From contig JANTQA010000023.1 of assembly GCA_027625915.1 (NCBI GenBank), positions 21,886,001-21,950,000 of the forward strand: a DNA stretch of 64,000 bases, written 5' to 3'. Source of the DNA: Anaeramoeba flamelloides (taxonomy: Eukaryota > Metamonada > Anaeramoebidae). Below the pieces are notes generated by a model. That model was not told the DNA's origin and made no database searches. It saw only the letters and a program-made list of their open reading frames with translations. This document shows positions 23,600-35,500 of the stretch, piece after piece. Numbering within the stretch: the first letter of the stretch is position 1; each line of letters begins with the position of its first letter. The position numbers and the translations under genes were made by a program.

Positions 23600-24060
23600 A
23601 ATTGTAAAAAAAAAAAATCATATATAAATGAATTCCATTCTAGAACAAATAATAAAGTTAAAGAATTAATTGAAATGTTAACAATTATTTCAAATTCACA
23701 ATACCCAAAAAAGAAAGAATAAATAATTATCAATAAATCAAAATAATAATCTCCATATTCCAAAATTTGTGGGTGAGAGCCAAATAAAGCAAATATTTAA
23801 AGATAACTTTGTTTTTAATTCAATTAACAATTATTGATCAATCAAAAGTGAGACACCTTCAACCACTTTTATTTAGTGTTTTTCATTTAAAAGAACTTTT
23901 TTTTGGTCTAATATCAATTAAAATGGAAAAAAAAAACCAATTGAAACATATTTCTTAATTGAAAAAATTGTATTAAAACAAAAAATAAAAAAAAAATTTC
24001 AAAATTATTTCTATTAGAATCAAATTACAATATTGTGAATCTTTTAACTGTTTTAACTGT
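23600..24060 (+). repeat. Dispersed repeat R, copy
   Basis: Collinear with about 39170-39500 and 54770-55040. The shared core is AATAAATAATTATCAATA, followed by a CCAAAATTTGTGGGTGAGAG-like segment (AAAATTTTGGAGAGAG in the relative). No protein was recognised. Confidence 0.5.
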
Positions 24061-24369
24061 GTGAAAATTTTTGAATTTTAGTTTAGAAATAATTGAAAAT
24101 ATATTGTAAATCATTTCAGGATCATCATCTTTTGTTTCGTTTGGTTGGTATTTTTTTTAGGATAGTTATATAATGAATTCTCTCAAACAAATTAAAATAA
24201 AAATAAGGAATATTTTAAAACTGGGCCTATTACCAAATAAAAGGCGGCATAAAATTTCAAGAATTATTTTTATTTGAATCAAATTAATTGAAGTTTCATT
24301 CCAAAATCATAAAAAAACTCTTTCAAATATAAAAAAAACTCCCAATTGGATATTTAAAACTCATTAAAA

Positions 24370-24910
24370 CAAAAAAAAATAAAAATTAAAATTAAATATT
24401 TTAAAAATTGATATAACCTTTTCTTTGAAATGAGAAATCTCGTTTTGTAAATTGTAAAGAAAAAAAAATTAAAAAATCAATAAAAACAGTTGAACAAGGT
24501 GAATTGGGGATAAGTTCCTTACATTTTGTTGATAACTCTTCCCACTTTAAAGTTTTGTTCTTTATAGTCTCATTTTCAATATAAATCCTCAATTCATCTG
24601 GGTATTTTGTTGGAATAGTTTTTTTTTTCTTTATTTTCATTTTTCTTTGTTCCACACATCAATTCAATAAGATCTTTCTTAATCTATTTATATCGCCGAT
24701 TCGAAATCGAAATTAAACTGTTTCCATTTTTATACTGGCAGATTATTTCCAAATTGATTTTTCTTATCTTATTTTTTTCATTTTCCAACTCTTCAATACC
24801 CGTAAATAAAAAAATAAAAAAAACAAAAAAAGAAAAAATGAATAATTAAAATGAAAATCATGAATAAGTCATTATCTAATTAACAATCAAATTCAACAGT
24901 ATTGATGAGT
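24370..24910 (-). mobile_element. Degraded DNA transposon fragment with paired HTH domain, copy 1
   Basis: On the minus strand, about 24700-24810 encodes KINLEIICQYKNGNSLISIS, shaped like the first helix-turn-helix of Tc1/mariner transposases. About 24480-24640, in another frame, encodes TIPTKYPDELRIYIENETI and TLKWEELSTKCKELIPNSPC, like the second one. No catalytic DDE/D part follows. The nucleotide sequence matches 53195-53725 in inverse orientation. I infer a truncated Tc1/mariner-like transposase gene; the superfamily is not proven because only the DNA-binding part survives. Confidence 0.55.
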
Positions 24911-25591
24911 TGGGAGGTTTGCCATTTTGTTTGAAAAAGAGTTTAGTTTATTCAAAGCAAAGGTAAAAATTTTCAAAATGAGAAATTTTTCAAATATTTA
25001 TTTGAATTTATCAGTATCAATTAATCTTTAAAAAAATAAAAAATATAAAAATTTTTAAGTTTAATTTTATTATTATAAAAAAAATACTATTGTTTTAATT
25101 TTTTATTTTTTTAAAAAAAAAAAAAAAAACAATGATAAATATAAATAAATTTTAATTTTTTTTATTAAATTACCTTGTAATATATTAATTTGATGTTAAA
25201 TTTTTCCAAAAATATTTCTGGTATATAATAATTTTTTAAAAATTTATTTGAATATTCATGGTATGGTATTTCATAGCATTTTTAAACACTTTTCTTATTT
25301 AAAATGGTATTCAATATATGTTTATTTTAATTTTACCAAAAGACGTTCATAATTTTATTGTTGAATAAATTTAAAATAAATTCAAGAGATAAAAAAAAAA
25401 TTATTCAAATTTTAAAAAAAATTCAAATATTATATCAGAATAACGTGTTTGAAAATTAAAGCCATTTTAAAAAAGGGTGTAAAAAAAAAAAAGTTTTTAA
25501 GGGGGTACTTACAATTATTCTATTGAGTTTTTTTAATAGTTTTAAAGAAAATTTTTCAAATCTTTTCTGTCACACTTTTTTAAAAGGCACT
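24911..25591. other. Gene-free AT-rich stretch
   Basis: About 24980-25020 (TATTTGAATTTATCAGTA) looks like one end of the TACTGATAAATT family. The remainder is homopolymer-rich, with nothing recognised before the stop codon of the next gene. Confidence 0.45.
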
Positions 25592-26848
25592 CTAATGGAA
25601 TTCAGGGCTTTTAAAAATGAATTTATTCAAATTGTCATCTTGTGAATTCCATTTTTTTTTAATAAACCATGCATTTAGAGAGTTGTCTAATATATTTTCC
25701 TCATTGCCATTTTTTTCGATTAATACAAAATTGGTTGTGTCCTTATCAAATTTCTTCTTTTTAATTTTCTGTATTAAACGACTCACCGTGTCGGTGGGCT
25801 CTAATTTTAAAGTTTTAAAAGAATCGTCATTGAAATACACTCGAATAACAGTCGATTTAATTTCTTCTAGTTTTTCTTTTTGTAATTTTTCATATTCTTC
25901 TTGTTGTTTTCTTAATCGATCTTTCAGTGAATTTTTTTTTATGGGGTTTTCTTGTGGGGTATTGTTTTCCTCCTTTTCATTATTGCCTTTTCTTCCCAGA
26001 TCTTTTTTTTCATTTCTTCCAAGCCTCGGTTGAGACTGTTTGAGCAGTTTTTTATTTTTTTTATTTGATAAAATTTCATTTAACATCAAAGCAGTTGATT
26101 TTCTTTTGTCAAGGTCTTCTTTTGATACTTCTTTAACAATTATTGTTTTTTTTTTTTCAAATTCATGTAAATACTGTCTACCCCTTCCTCTACCCCTTCC
26201 TCTTCCTCTTCCTCTTCCTCTTCCTCTTCCTCTACCCCTGCCTCTTCCTCTTCCCCTTCCTCTACTCATGCCTCTTCCTCTAACAACACCCCTACCTCTT
26301 CCTCTTCCCCTTTCTCTTTCAATTTGTTTTTCATTTGAGTAGGGTTGTGTCTTTTCAACAAATAAGTTTTTATTTAAGTTCTTTTTTTTTTCTTCAACCA
26401 AGCTGTTGTAAAAATTGCTAAACCTGTGAAAAAAATCCTTTTGCAAATACGAAGGTTTGTGAAGATCTTCTGTTTCATCCATTTTTGAAATGGAGTCAGT
26501 TTTTTTTAATGTTAAGTCCTTGTTGTTGAGCCCATAAGTGTTGATCCCAAGATCTTGTGCATTTGTTAAAAGAGACTTGTTGTATAAAAAGAGAAAAAGT
26601 TTGTTGATACCTTTCTCATTAATGTTTTGATAAATTTGTTTCGGGTTTGTTTCTGAGATCTCAATTTTTTTCCTTTTAAACCTTCTGTAATTTGGGTCTT
26701 TTAAAAATTTTGGTATTTGCCTTCTTCTGACAAAACGAGAAAACTGTAATTTGTGTTTCTGATCTTGTGTTAAATTGGGTTGAAATCTTTTATGATGATG
26801 GCGACATAATTTTAATTGACTTGTTTTTTTTGTTTGGTTGATTTGCAT
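25592..26848 (-). CDS. RG-repeat protein with C-terminal Ras-association-like domain
   Basis: A single open frame of 418 residues. The N-terminal third is basic and not recognised. About residues 177-226 are an almost pure Arg-Gly dipeptide array, flanked by RERGRG and RQYLHEF. Such RG/RGG arrays usually bind RNA and are methylated on Arg. A Lys/Glu coiled-coil-like stretch (DRLRKQQEEYEKLQKEKLEE) precedes the end domain (about 330-415: STVIRVYFNDDSFKTLKLEP, then VSRLIQKIKKK, FVLIEKNG and NKFIFKS). That end has the layout of a ubiquitin-fold RA domain, which binds Ras-type GTPases. The domain call is by eye from the spacing of hydrophobic residues and the final W..x..D.NKF element. The array is a hexanucleotide repeat and may vary in length. 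Confidence 0.75.
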   Translation of the reverse strand: MQINQTKKTSQLKLCRHHHKRFQPNLTQDQKHKLQFSRFVRRRQIPKFLKDPNYRRFKRKKIEISETNPKQIYQNINEKGINKLFLFLYNKSLLTNAQDLGINTYGLNNKDLTLKKTDSISKMDETEDLHKPSYLQKDFFHRFSNFYNSLVEEKKKNLNKNLFVEKTQPYSNEKQIERERGRGRGRGVVRGRGMSRGRGRGRGRGRGRGRGRGRGRGRGRGRGRQYLHEFEKKKTIIVKEVSKEDLDKRKSTALMLNEILSNKKNKKLLKQSQPRLGRNEKKDLGRKGNNEKEENNTPQENPIKKNSLKDRLRKQQEEYEKLQKEKLEEIKSTVIRVYFNDDSFKTLKLEPTDTVSRLIQKIKKKKFDKDTTNFVLIEKNGNEENILDNSLNAWFIKKKWNSQDDNLNKFIFKSPEFH

Positions 26849-27742
26849 GAGAAAAACAAACCCAAGTAAAATTTATTTGTTTATTAAAAAATAAAAATTT
26901 TTAGTTCAAAATTTGTAATTTCCAAAGATCAGAGTCGACAATTAAACAGAAAAAAGTAGAAACATTTTTTTTCAATTTGTGGGTTGAAATTTATAACAAG
27001 TTGGTTTTTGGAGGAAAAACACGAACATTATTTGACATTTTGAAGAAAGTAACTCAAAGAAAAATTAACTTGAGAACAACACAAGTGTTGTAAAAAAAAA
27101 ATCTAAGCAATACCAAATAGAAATAAGAATTTTTATTCTGTTTTTGTTTCTAAAAAATTGTTGATAAATCTTTTTAGAAGGATGTGCTTCAGATTTTTCA
27201 TACCCGAAAAAAGAATATGTTGTTTTCGGTCTAAAGTTTTGTGTTTTTGGTTCTTATTGAAACTTTGACTTGGTAAAATTTACTCTGAAAATTAAATTAT
27301 CATAATTACAATTTTATCTCAAAGTTTCAATCAAAAAACCTAATTAAATTTCTAAAAATGTTATTTCTTCATTGGAATTGTCAAGGATTTTGTGATTTTC
27401 TACAAAAAAATTTTCGAATAAAATATTTGAGAACTTGAAATAACAATTACCTTTTTTTTATTGAAAAATGAAAGTAAAAGTTTTTAAAAAATAAACTTTT
27501 CCTTTATTTTTTTCAGAAATTATAATTGGAAGATGTAAGTCCAAGTATTTGATAGACATTTAATAATTTTTCTTGAAAATGGGTTTAGGGTTGCCTAAAA
27601 ATTCTTATAAAATTGTTCTAAGTTAAGCCTTTTTAAATAATTTAAATTTTTATTTTTTTTAAGGGATTGTTAACCCTACTAAAAAAAAAAAAGTCATGAA
27701 AATAAATTAATTATTTAATTTCAAATTCAAAATTCAGAGATA

Positions 27743-28223
27743 CAGTGGTGTAAATAACCCGCGTTGACAACCTTTAACCCATTACAAAAAAATAACTTGT
27801 GTTTTTGTTTATTTGGATTTGGGTTTTTGAAGATAATTTCGTACATATATATTCTCAGTTCAGATTCAAAATTGACTTTAGAGATTAGATCTTTGATTAA
27901 TGTAAATTTTTCAATAATACTAAATGCTTTTGTTTCAAAAATTTCAAAATAATTACCAAAATTTTGTAACATACAATGATTTTATTATAAAAATTCAAAA
28001 AATAATCTTATTCTCTTTATTTTTTTCAAAAAATTACATTTTTATCTTTCAATATATTCATAATTCTTTTTTAAAATTTATTTAAAAATCCTTATTTCTG
28101 GTTTAGATTCTGTTGTCACACCTTTGATTTGTTTCTTCTATTTCTACAGTTGGCCAATATTTTTTTCATGAGTTAAATTTTGGTTATGGGTTAAAGTAAC
28201 AAACATCCATTATTTATACCATT
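27743..28223 (-). mobile_element. TA-flanked TIR element (TAAATAACCC family), short copy
   Basis: The left end CAGTGGTGTAAATAACCC is preceded by TA; the right end, inversely, reads CAATGGTATAAATAATGG. The interior matches the 989-bp copy at 36142-37130 in inverse orientation but lacks about 500 bp present there. A minus-strand frame across it (IKDLISKVNF) is also conserved in the other copy, possibly a trace of old coding sequence. Confidence 0.65.
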
Positions 28224-28883
28224 GTGGTGATAAACATTTATTAAAAAGATTGTTCTTTTTCATAGTAAATAATTATTACACTGAACACCGAATTCCAAGA
28301 TGGTAATGTTTTCTGATTTTTTCAAGTTGTTTTTTTTTGTGAATTGGTGGGTTGTTCATAAACAGTAATAATAATTATGGGTGATAATGAGAATGAAACT
28401 TTTCAATACCCTAGTTTCTCAAGTAAATAGTAAATCTTCTTTATTTATTTTATTTGTAAAGGTAAAGAGTATTTATTTTCTTGAGGGTTCAATTCAACTG
28501 GATGAACAATCCCATTTACAGACTTGCAGGAAATGATTTTATATTTAAAAAAAAAAACATTTCATATTCCCCAATTTAAATTTTCATTCAAAAAAGTCAG
28601 TTTCTTTTGGTTTTAATTTTCGGATCAAAAAAAGAAAAAAAAAAAAATTGCAAAATACCATTTATTTTCTGAAAATTTCAGTTATAGTAATTTCTGATAG
28701 TTTGTATGAAAAAAGAAAATTTCAATTTTAAATTTTATTTTGAATATACAGGGAAATAAATTATAATTGAATCCTTGGAGAACCAGAAAAAAATAGATCT
28801 TTTCTTTAATATACAATTATTTCTGAAATTAAAAAAAATTAGGTAATTTTCTTTTTCATATCTTAAGAATATAAAAAACTAAA

Positions 28884-29513
28884 TAAACTATTTTTCATAA
28901 ATTTTGACTCACTTTATAATGTTAATGGGAGTTGTTTTGAGGGTTTATTCCAGTATTCTTAACAAAAAATATTTTCAAATTTTTGGATCAGAATCATTTT
29001 TTCTAATTTTTCAAATTTTAGTTTTGCTTTTTCAAATTTTTTTTTTCTTTTGTTTTTCTTTTGTTTTTCTTTTTCTTTTTTTTTTAAAAATTTTTCTTTT
29101 TTTTTTTTTTTTCCTTTTTTTTCTTTTTTTCTTTTTTTTTTTTAAAAAAGATCATGTGGAAAAAAAAAAGAGATCTTCGAAAAGACAAATAATCACTAAG
29201 AAAATTGAGAATGTAATGTCTTTGAAAATGTATTTAATTATTCATAAAAAATATTGTTGTTCAACTTTTTTTCAGTGAAAGGTCAGTAATAAAAAATGGG
29301 TAATGCTCATTTCAAAAATTGTGACTCACTTTTTTTTAGTTTTTGGTTTTATTTTTTTTAATTTTTAATATATCAGGCTTTTATAGATTTAGAATGACTT
29401 AAAAGTGAATTACAAATCATATTTAGTTATTAATTGTTCTTGAATACTAAAGGATAATTTTTTTTTTTCAATCTATTATTTCAGGTGAGTCACAATTTTT
29501 GAAAAAGAGTTTA
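28884..29513 (+). mobile_element. TIR element (TAAACT...TGACTCAC family), copy 1
   Basis: The ends match inversely over 29 bp: TAAACTATTTTTCAT and, inversely at the right, TAAACTCTTTTTCAA, both leading to TGACTCAC. A third TGACTCAC unit lies inside (about 29318-29332). The middle holds a 110-base pyrimidine tract. It is almost identical, in inverse orientation, to 31903-32546. Confidence 0.8.
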
Positions 29514-29691
29514 TTATATTTAAAAATCGATTATTTGATAATATCTATTAATTTTTTTTTTATTAGAATTATTAATTGAAATTGGGTTTATTTGTTTGAA
29601 AAGATTATAAAAAATTAAGAAATAATAATTAAACTTTTGTTAAAATTTAATCCTTGTGTTATTACTAACTCACTGGAAATATTATACCCCC

Positions 29692-29701
29692 ACCCCCCCC
29701 C

Positions 29702-29729
<28 letters not shown>
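29692..29729. repeat. Poly-C then poly-A run
   Basis: A short C-rich run is followed directly by about 28 A. It marks the border of the element at 29730. Such a run is prone to sequencing and assembly error. Confidence 0.9.
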
Positions 29730-29732
<3 letters not shown>

Positions 29733-30450
29733 TTTTTGAACCATTTCTACTAAACTCTGATGCCAACATACTGGGATTAAATATAAAAATTGCAAATTTA
29801 TTAGAATATTTTGGTTTTTTTGTCTGAAAATATCAAAATTTAAAAAAATTAAACTTTGAGGAATAGTATTTGATATTCAACACATTTGGTAGAAAATAAT
29901 TGATACCTTTGAATCCCTGTAACATTTCGTATCATTTTTAAACTGTATTAACAAAATCGAAAATGCCCTTGTAAAGACAATTTCTAATTGTGAATCATTA
30001 CCCATAATTTTGTCCTCTTAAATACAATACAAAAATAGCACTAGTAATATCAAACCATACACACATGGTGTCCATACCCTACTTGAGGTTACACATATCA
30101 AATATAATAAAACTTTCCAGCCTATAAGAGAAATTGGTTTAATCTAACCCAACACAACACAATACTATCAACACTAATATACTTATTCATTTTTACTTAC
30201 CCTAACAAGTACTAAGATACCCAAATAAGTTCAAAATGTGTCAAAACCCTCTTAAGAGGGTTTAAGAAACAAAATTAATATATATATATAGTTACATATA
30301 TTGTCTTTTTGTAAAATTGTTATTTTACCATAAACAGGTATCATGTACTCTGGGGTAACTTCAAATTCCTTCAAATGTGTTTTTAAGTTGTTAAAAAAAT
30401 TTGAGTATTTTCGATTTTCCCGTATTAGCGTAAATAATTCAAACACCCAG
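29730..30450 (-). mobile_element. TIR element (CCCGAAAATACCCG family), copy 2
   Basis: Inverse relative of 8880-9655. Shared words include TGCCAACATACT, ATTACCCATAATTTTGT, CCATACCCTAC and TACCCTAACAAGTACTAAG; the last matches the inverse of the 9110 region. The right end retains TTTTCCCGTATT and TCAAACACCC. It lies just 3' of the HIT4-like gene. Confidence 0.6.
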
Positions 30451-31225
30451 ATTTTTTAGAAAAAAATATTCATAATTATTTATTTTTTTTAAATTTATTA
30501 ACAATTATTGGTTTAGCAGAATAACTCATTTTTTTTTAAATGGATAAAGGTGTAAACATGTGCTTTTTATTTATTTATTAATTTAGAGAAAGGACTAATT
30601 AAAGAAAAATTAACAAATATCAAAGAGAAGAAGAAATATAATTAAAATATATATAAAAAAGAAATTATCATTTTCATTACCAAATTAAAAATTATCCGAT
30701 GACCTGAGACAGGAGGAGTAAAAAAAAAACCCGATAGAAAGATTATAGATAAAAATTCCACAATCCGTGATTAATAATTGGTATTCCATGACTACAAAAA
30801 GTGGGGGCACTATGTACCCGATTTTTTATATTTTTTACTATTTTAAAGATTTTTTGTTTTCACTTTATTTTTGTTATTTTTTCTTTATTACCTTAAGTTT
30901 TCTAACCATAAGAGCTTTGACAACAAATTCCCGACAAGCGCAATAAATTTCATAATTTTGATTAGTCATGTTGAAGAGTTTCTGTGTATTTTTTCTAAGA
31001 ATAACTTTTTCTAAGCATGTGTTTTTTTATTATTTCAACAGGGACAAAGCTTTCAAACGAGAGTTTCATTTAAAATTTTCCCAATCAAAAAACGAATAAA
31101 ACAATTAAAAAAAAAATTCCAACGAGGTAATAATAATAATAAAACCAAACATTTAAAAATATGTATGTAAATTTTTTTTATTTGTTAAAATGGTTTACCA
31201 AAATGAAAATAAAAATTGATAAAGT

Positions 31226-32547
31226 TTAAAAGTTTTTTCTGTTATGGATTTCCCCATTTGGGTAATATCGGTTAATATAAGGAGATTTCCACATTTCAAT
31301 TTCTGGATCTTGGTTAAGTGGGTAAAATTTATAACATTTTAACTTTTTAAAATTGTCCACATACTTGGTTGGCAATTGACTAAATTTTTCTCTTCTTTGT
31401 TTAACTTCTTCTCTTTTAATGTTTTTGGTTTCTTCCATTGCTTTTTTTGCATTGTCTACAATTATTTTTGCCAATTCATCGCATAATTCGAGTTTAAGAT
31501 CAGAACAAATATCTTCAGCAAGATACTATTTAGAAATTTAAGTTTTGAAATAAATAAAAGTAATTAATCATAAAATAGAAAACAAAAAAAAATATTAATT
31601 TCGGCAACGAAATAAAAATAATGCAATCCAAATTGGGTGCATAGGTTTGCCCAAATAAATTTTGTCTTTTTTAATCTGTTTGATAACATGCATGTATATG
31701 TATAGATAATCTGAAATTTATAAAATGTCATAAAACATTAACCAATAGTAGATATCATAGCATTTAAATAAGATTTTAACAATTATTGTGAAATTAATAT
31801 TAACACTTTTTTGAATAATCAATTGTTTTTAGATTTTTATTGAATTTATTTTTACTTTTATTGTTTATATTTTTTCATAAAAAAAAAAAAAAATGATAAA
31901 TATAAACTCTTTTTCAAAAATTGTGACTCACCTGAAATAATAGATTGAAAAAAAAAAATTATCCTTTAGTATTCAAGAACAATTAATAACTAAATATGAT
32001 TTGTAATTCACTTTTAAGTCATTCTAAATCTATAAAAGCCTGCTATATTAAAAATTAAAAAAAATAAAACCAAAAACTAACAAAAATTGAGTCACAATTT
32101 TTGAAATGAGCATTACCCATTTTTTATTACTGACCTTTCACTGAAAAAAAGTTGAACAACAATATTTTTTATGAATAATTAAATCCATTTTCAAAGACAT
32201 TACAAAGTCTCAATTTTCTGAGTGATTATTTGTCTTTTCGAAGATCTCTTTTTTTTTCCAAATGATCTTTTTTAAAAAAAAATTAAAAAGGAAAAGAAAA
32301 ACAAAAGAAAAACAAAAAAAGAAAAAAAAAAAGAAAAAGAAAATAAAAAAAAAAGAAAAAAAAGGAAAAAAAAAAAAAAAAGAAAAATTTTTCAAAAAAA
32401 AAGAAAAAGAAAAATTTGCAAAATTAGAAAAAATGATTTTGGATCAAAAATTTGAAAATATTTTTTGTTAAGAATACTGGAATAAACCCTCAAAACAACT
32501 CCCATTAACATTATAAAGTGAGTCAAAATTTATGAAAAATAGTTTAG

Positions 32548-32586
<39 letters not shown>

Positions 32587-35500
32587 ACTTAATTTTAGAA
32601 TATAAAAAGAAATTTGTTTATCACGAACAAAAAAATAAGTATTTCTTAAAATAAAAGTTTTTCAAAATAATAAATTAGTAAATGTTTCAGTTATTTTTTA
32701 ACACCGCTTTTTTAAAAAAAGAAATTTACAATGGTATACTTTATGAATTAAAAGAAATTTGAGTATTTGGTAATGGGATATTATATTTTACTCCAAATAT
32801 TCGTATATAAAAAGGAGTCTTACTTAAGGGACTAATCTATATTAAATTTTTTTACCTAAATTTAATAGAGATTGAGTAAATTTCTTGCCAATTACTTTGA
32901 TTTGAAAAAACATGTTTATTTTAATATTAAACACATTTCTAGATAAGGAATCCTTTTTTAGAAATTGGTCAAAAAAAAAATAATAGAGACTAGTCCCTTA
33001 AGGAATATGAAAAATAAAAAAAGGGGGGTAAAAGAACTTATTCATGTTCCAAGTTCTAATATAATTTGAAACTGCAATACTTTTTGGAATTTAATTATGA
33101 AAAGGTCGTAAATATCTGAGAATTTGATTATTACATTTATGTTTTTTGACTACATCCTCTGATTCTCTTATTTTTTTTGTAAAAAAAAAGGGGGAGGAAT
33201 ACATCAATGCCCCCCCCCAACGATAAATTATTTAAGGTGAGGTATTTGTTTTTTTTTTTTTTTATTACTTCCTTATTCTATCAACGTATTAATAAAGAAT
33301 CCAAAAGTTTGATTCGAATAATAATTACCATTTTTCCTTAAATATTATTAATGTTTTTTCTAGAAAAATATTTTCATATGATTTGTTATTCTTTTTTTTT
33401 TTTTTTTTTTTTGATTATTGTTTGGTATTCTATTGTGAGACGTGACCTGGTGATAAATTAGTTTAATAAAAAATAGAGCTGAAAATTTAATTGCTTGTTA
33501 TTTTTTTAAAAAATTAAATCCCATTTGGATATTATTTGTTTTTAAATGAATAGGTGTTTAAAACCATAGACTAAAAGTAACACTTTATTGTTCTTTGAAA
33601 TTTAAATAGGATAAATTTTCAGCTTTATTATTTTGGGTTTTCAATAATTCAAAATATTTTTTTCATTCAAAAATCTTAAACTACACAAAATATACAAATG
33701 TATACGTCAAAAAAGGACCTAAAAATTCGAAAGATCATAGATTTTAATTTATTTCTTGAAAATTAATTAGAAAAAAAAAAAGAATGCTTCAAATGAAGTG
33801 ATTTTTTTTTTTTCCTTTTTTTTTTTTTTCACAAATAACCGCACATTGAAAGATATTTATTTTAGTAGTTCTGGTTGTCTTTATTTTTGTTTTGGTTGAT
33901 CTTCAAATTTTAAAATGTGATAAAAATTATCAATTATTTTTTTGTATTATCAAATAGGGTTTAACATTTTAGATTGGAACTAAAAAAAAAAAAAAGGATT
34001 ATGGATCTTAATTAGCTTGAGGAAAGGTATTTCTGAAATTACTGTTTTTTCCAAATATCAAAAATTTTATTTATTGTATTGAAAAAAATACCTGACATGA
34101 TTTTTAATTGTTAATATTCGTAAAATTTTTGAAGAATTGTAGTAATTTAAAATCAAATCCTTTTTATCACCAAATAAATTTTTTATGAACTAGGTAATAA
34201 GCCTACACAAAGTTCATTAAAGTGCGGTGTCTGGAGAATACTCATTTAATTGTTTGATAACCTGGAGTAGATCTCCTTTTTTTTGAAAAAACATAAAGTT
34301 TTATTGGAGTTGTTATGAATTTGGACAATGATATTTTTTTTATTCTTGTTTTTGATTGATTAAAATAGTGTTTTTAACAAGGGCAATTTAATTAATCATC
34401 ATTCTAATAAGTGTATAGTTCAAATTTTCAGAGTTTGGATTCTTAAATCAAGGAAATTATAAATAAAGGACAAAACAATTTTCCTAATATGAACAATTAA
34501 AAATTGTGTTAGCAGTTATTTTCATGACAGATATTTTTATCAATACTATATGGTTTCAGAAAAGGGTGTTACTAATTTTAATAAAAAAGTAATATTTTAA
34601 AAAGATTTGTTCGAGTCATTCTTGTAAATGGTTTGAGTACTAAGAAATAATTTTTTTTTGTTTATTAACTGGAAAATTAGAGTTCAACTGTTTTCAAAAA
34701 ATGGGTAAAAAAAGTTTTACAAGGTTGAACAAATTGCGTTATTCACTCTTTTAAGTCGTAAAAGTTACATTTTATTACGGTCTTTTTTTTCCCTCGCTTG
34801 TTTAAAATGTCTGTAAAATGAGATTGGATTATTTGGCTTTTATCCTTGGGTTTTAAAAGTAACCAAAAGGACGAAGACAACAATTTGTTTCCAATTTCCA
34901 ATTACAAATACAATTTCTTTTTTGAAAAGAAAAAGTAACCATATTTTTTCAAATCAAAAGCAATAAAAATCAAAAAAGCAAAAAAGTTAAAGGAAAGAAA
35001 AGAGAAATAAAAGAGAAATAAAAGAGAAATAAAAGAGAGAAAAGAGAAGTCAGAAGAAAGATTAAAAGAAAAAAGAAATCATACTTCAAAAACAATGTCG
35101 TCCCAACGGAAATCGAATTTGTATTGTTTTTCCTTCCATTCAAAATCAACCAAAACTGTTTTATCGATTTCAGCTCTTTTACCAATTAATTCTTCTTGGA
35201 TATAGGGAATTGCGTAGGTGTAGGAAAGTAATTTATTTTTAGCAATTCTTTTGAGTTGTGTTGCACGAAGAGAGCAATTTAAATAATAGCCATGGTTGTT
35301 AATCCTTTGAACTCTTTTAAAATTTGGTCTGCTGCCAAGATAGAACGGGACCCAACTAAGCTTCATTCGTTTTAATGATAATTCTTGTCGATCGTTTTGT
35401 TTCATTTGAACAGACTCAACTCGGACTTTCAAACTTGGTTCTTCAGCGCATTCAACAGCAATGATCGTTGGAATGATAATGGTTTCTAATTTTCCATTAT

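Noticed and set aside
26040-26342. Plus-strand frame of Leu-Pro repeats
   Set aside because: It is the antisense reading of the Arg-Gly array of the gene at 25592-26848.
29040-29150. Long pyrimidine tract considered as a regulatory or triplex-forming site
   Set aside because: It is part of a transposon family and its partner occurs as a purine tract at 32270-32410; no independent evidence of function.
28904-29278. 124-codon plus-strand Phe-rich frame
   Set aside because: It runs through the pyrimidine tract of the TIR element 28884-29513; the inverse copy gives a Lys-rich frame instead. No sign of a protein.
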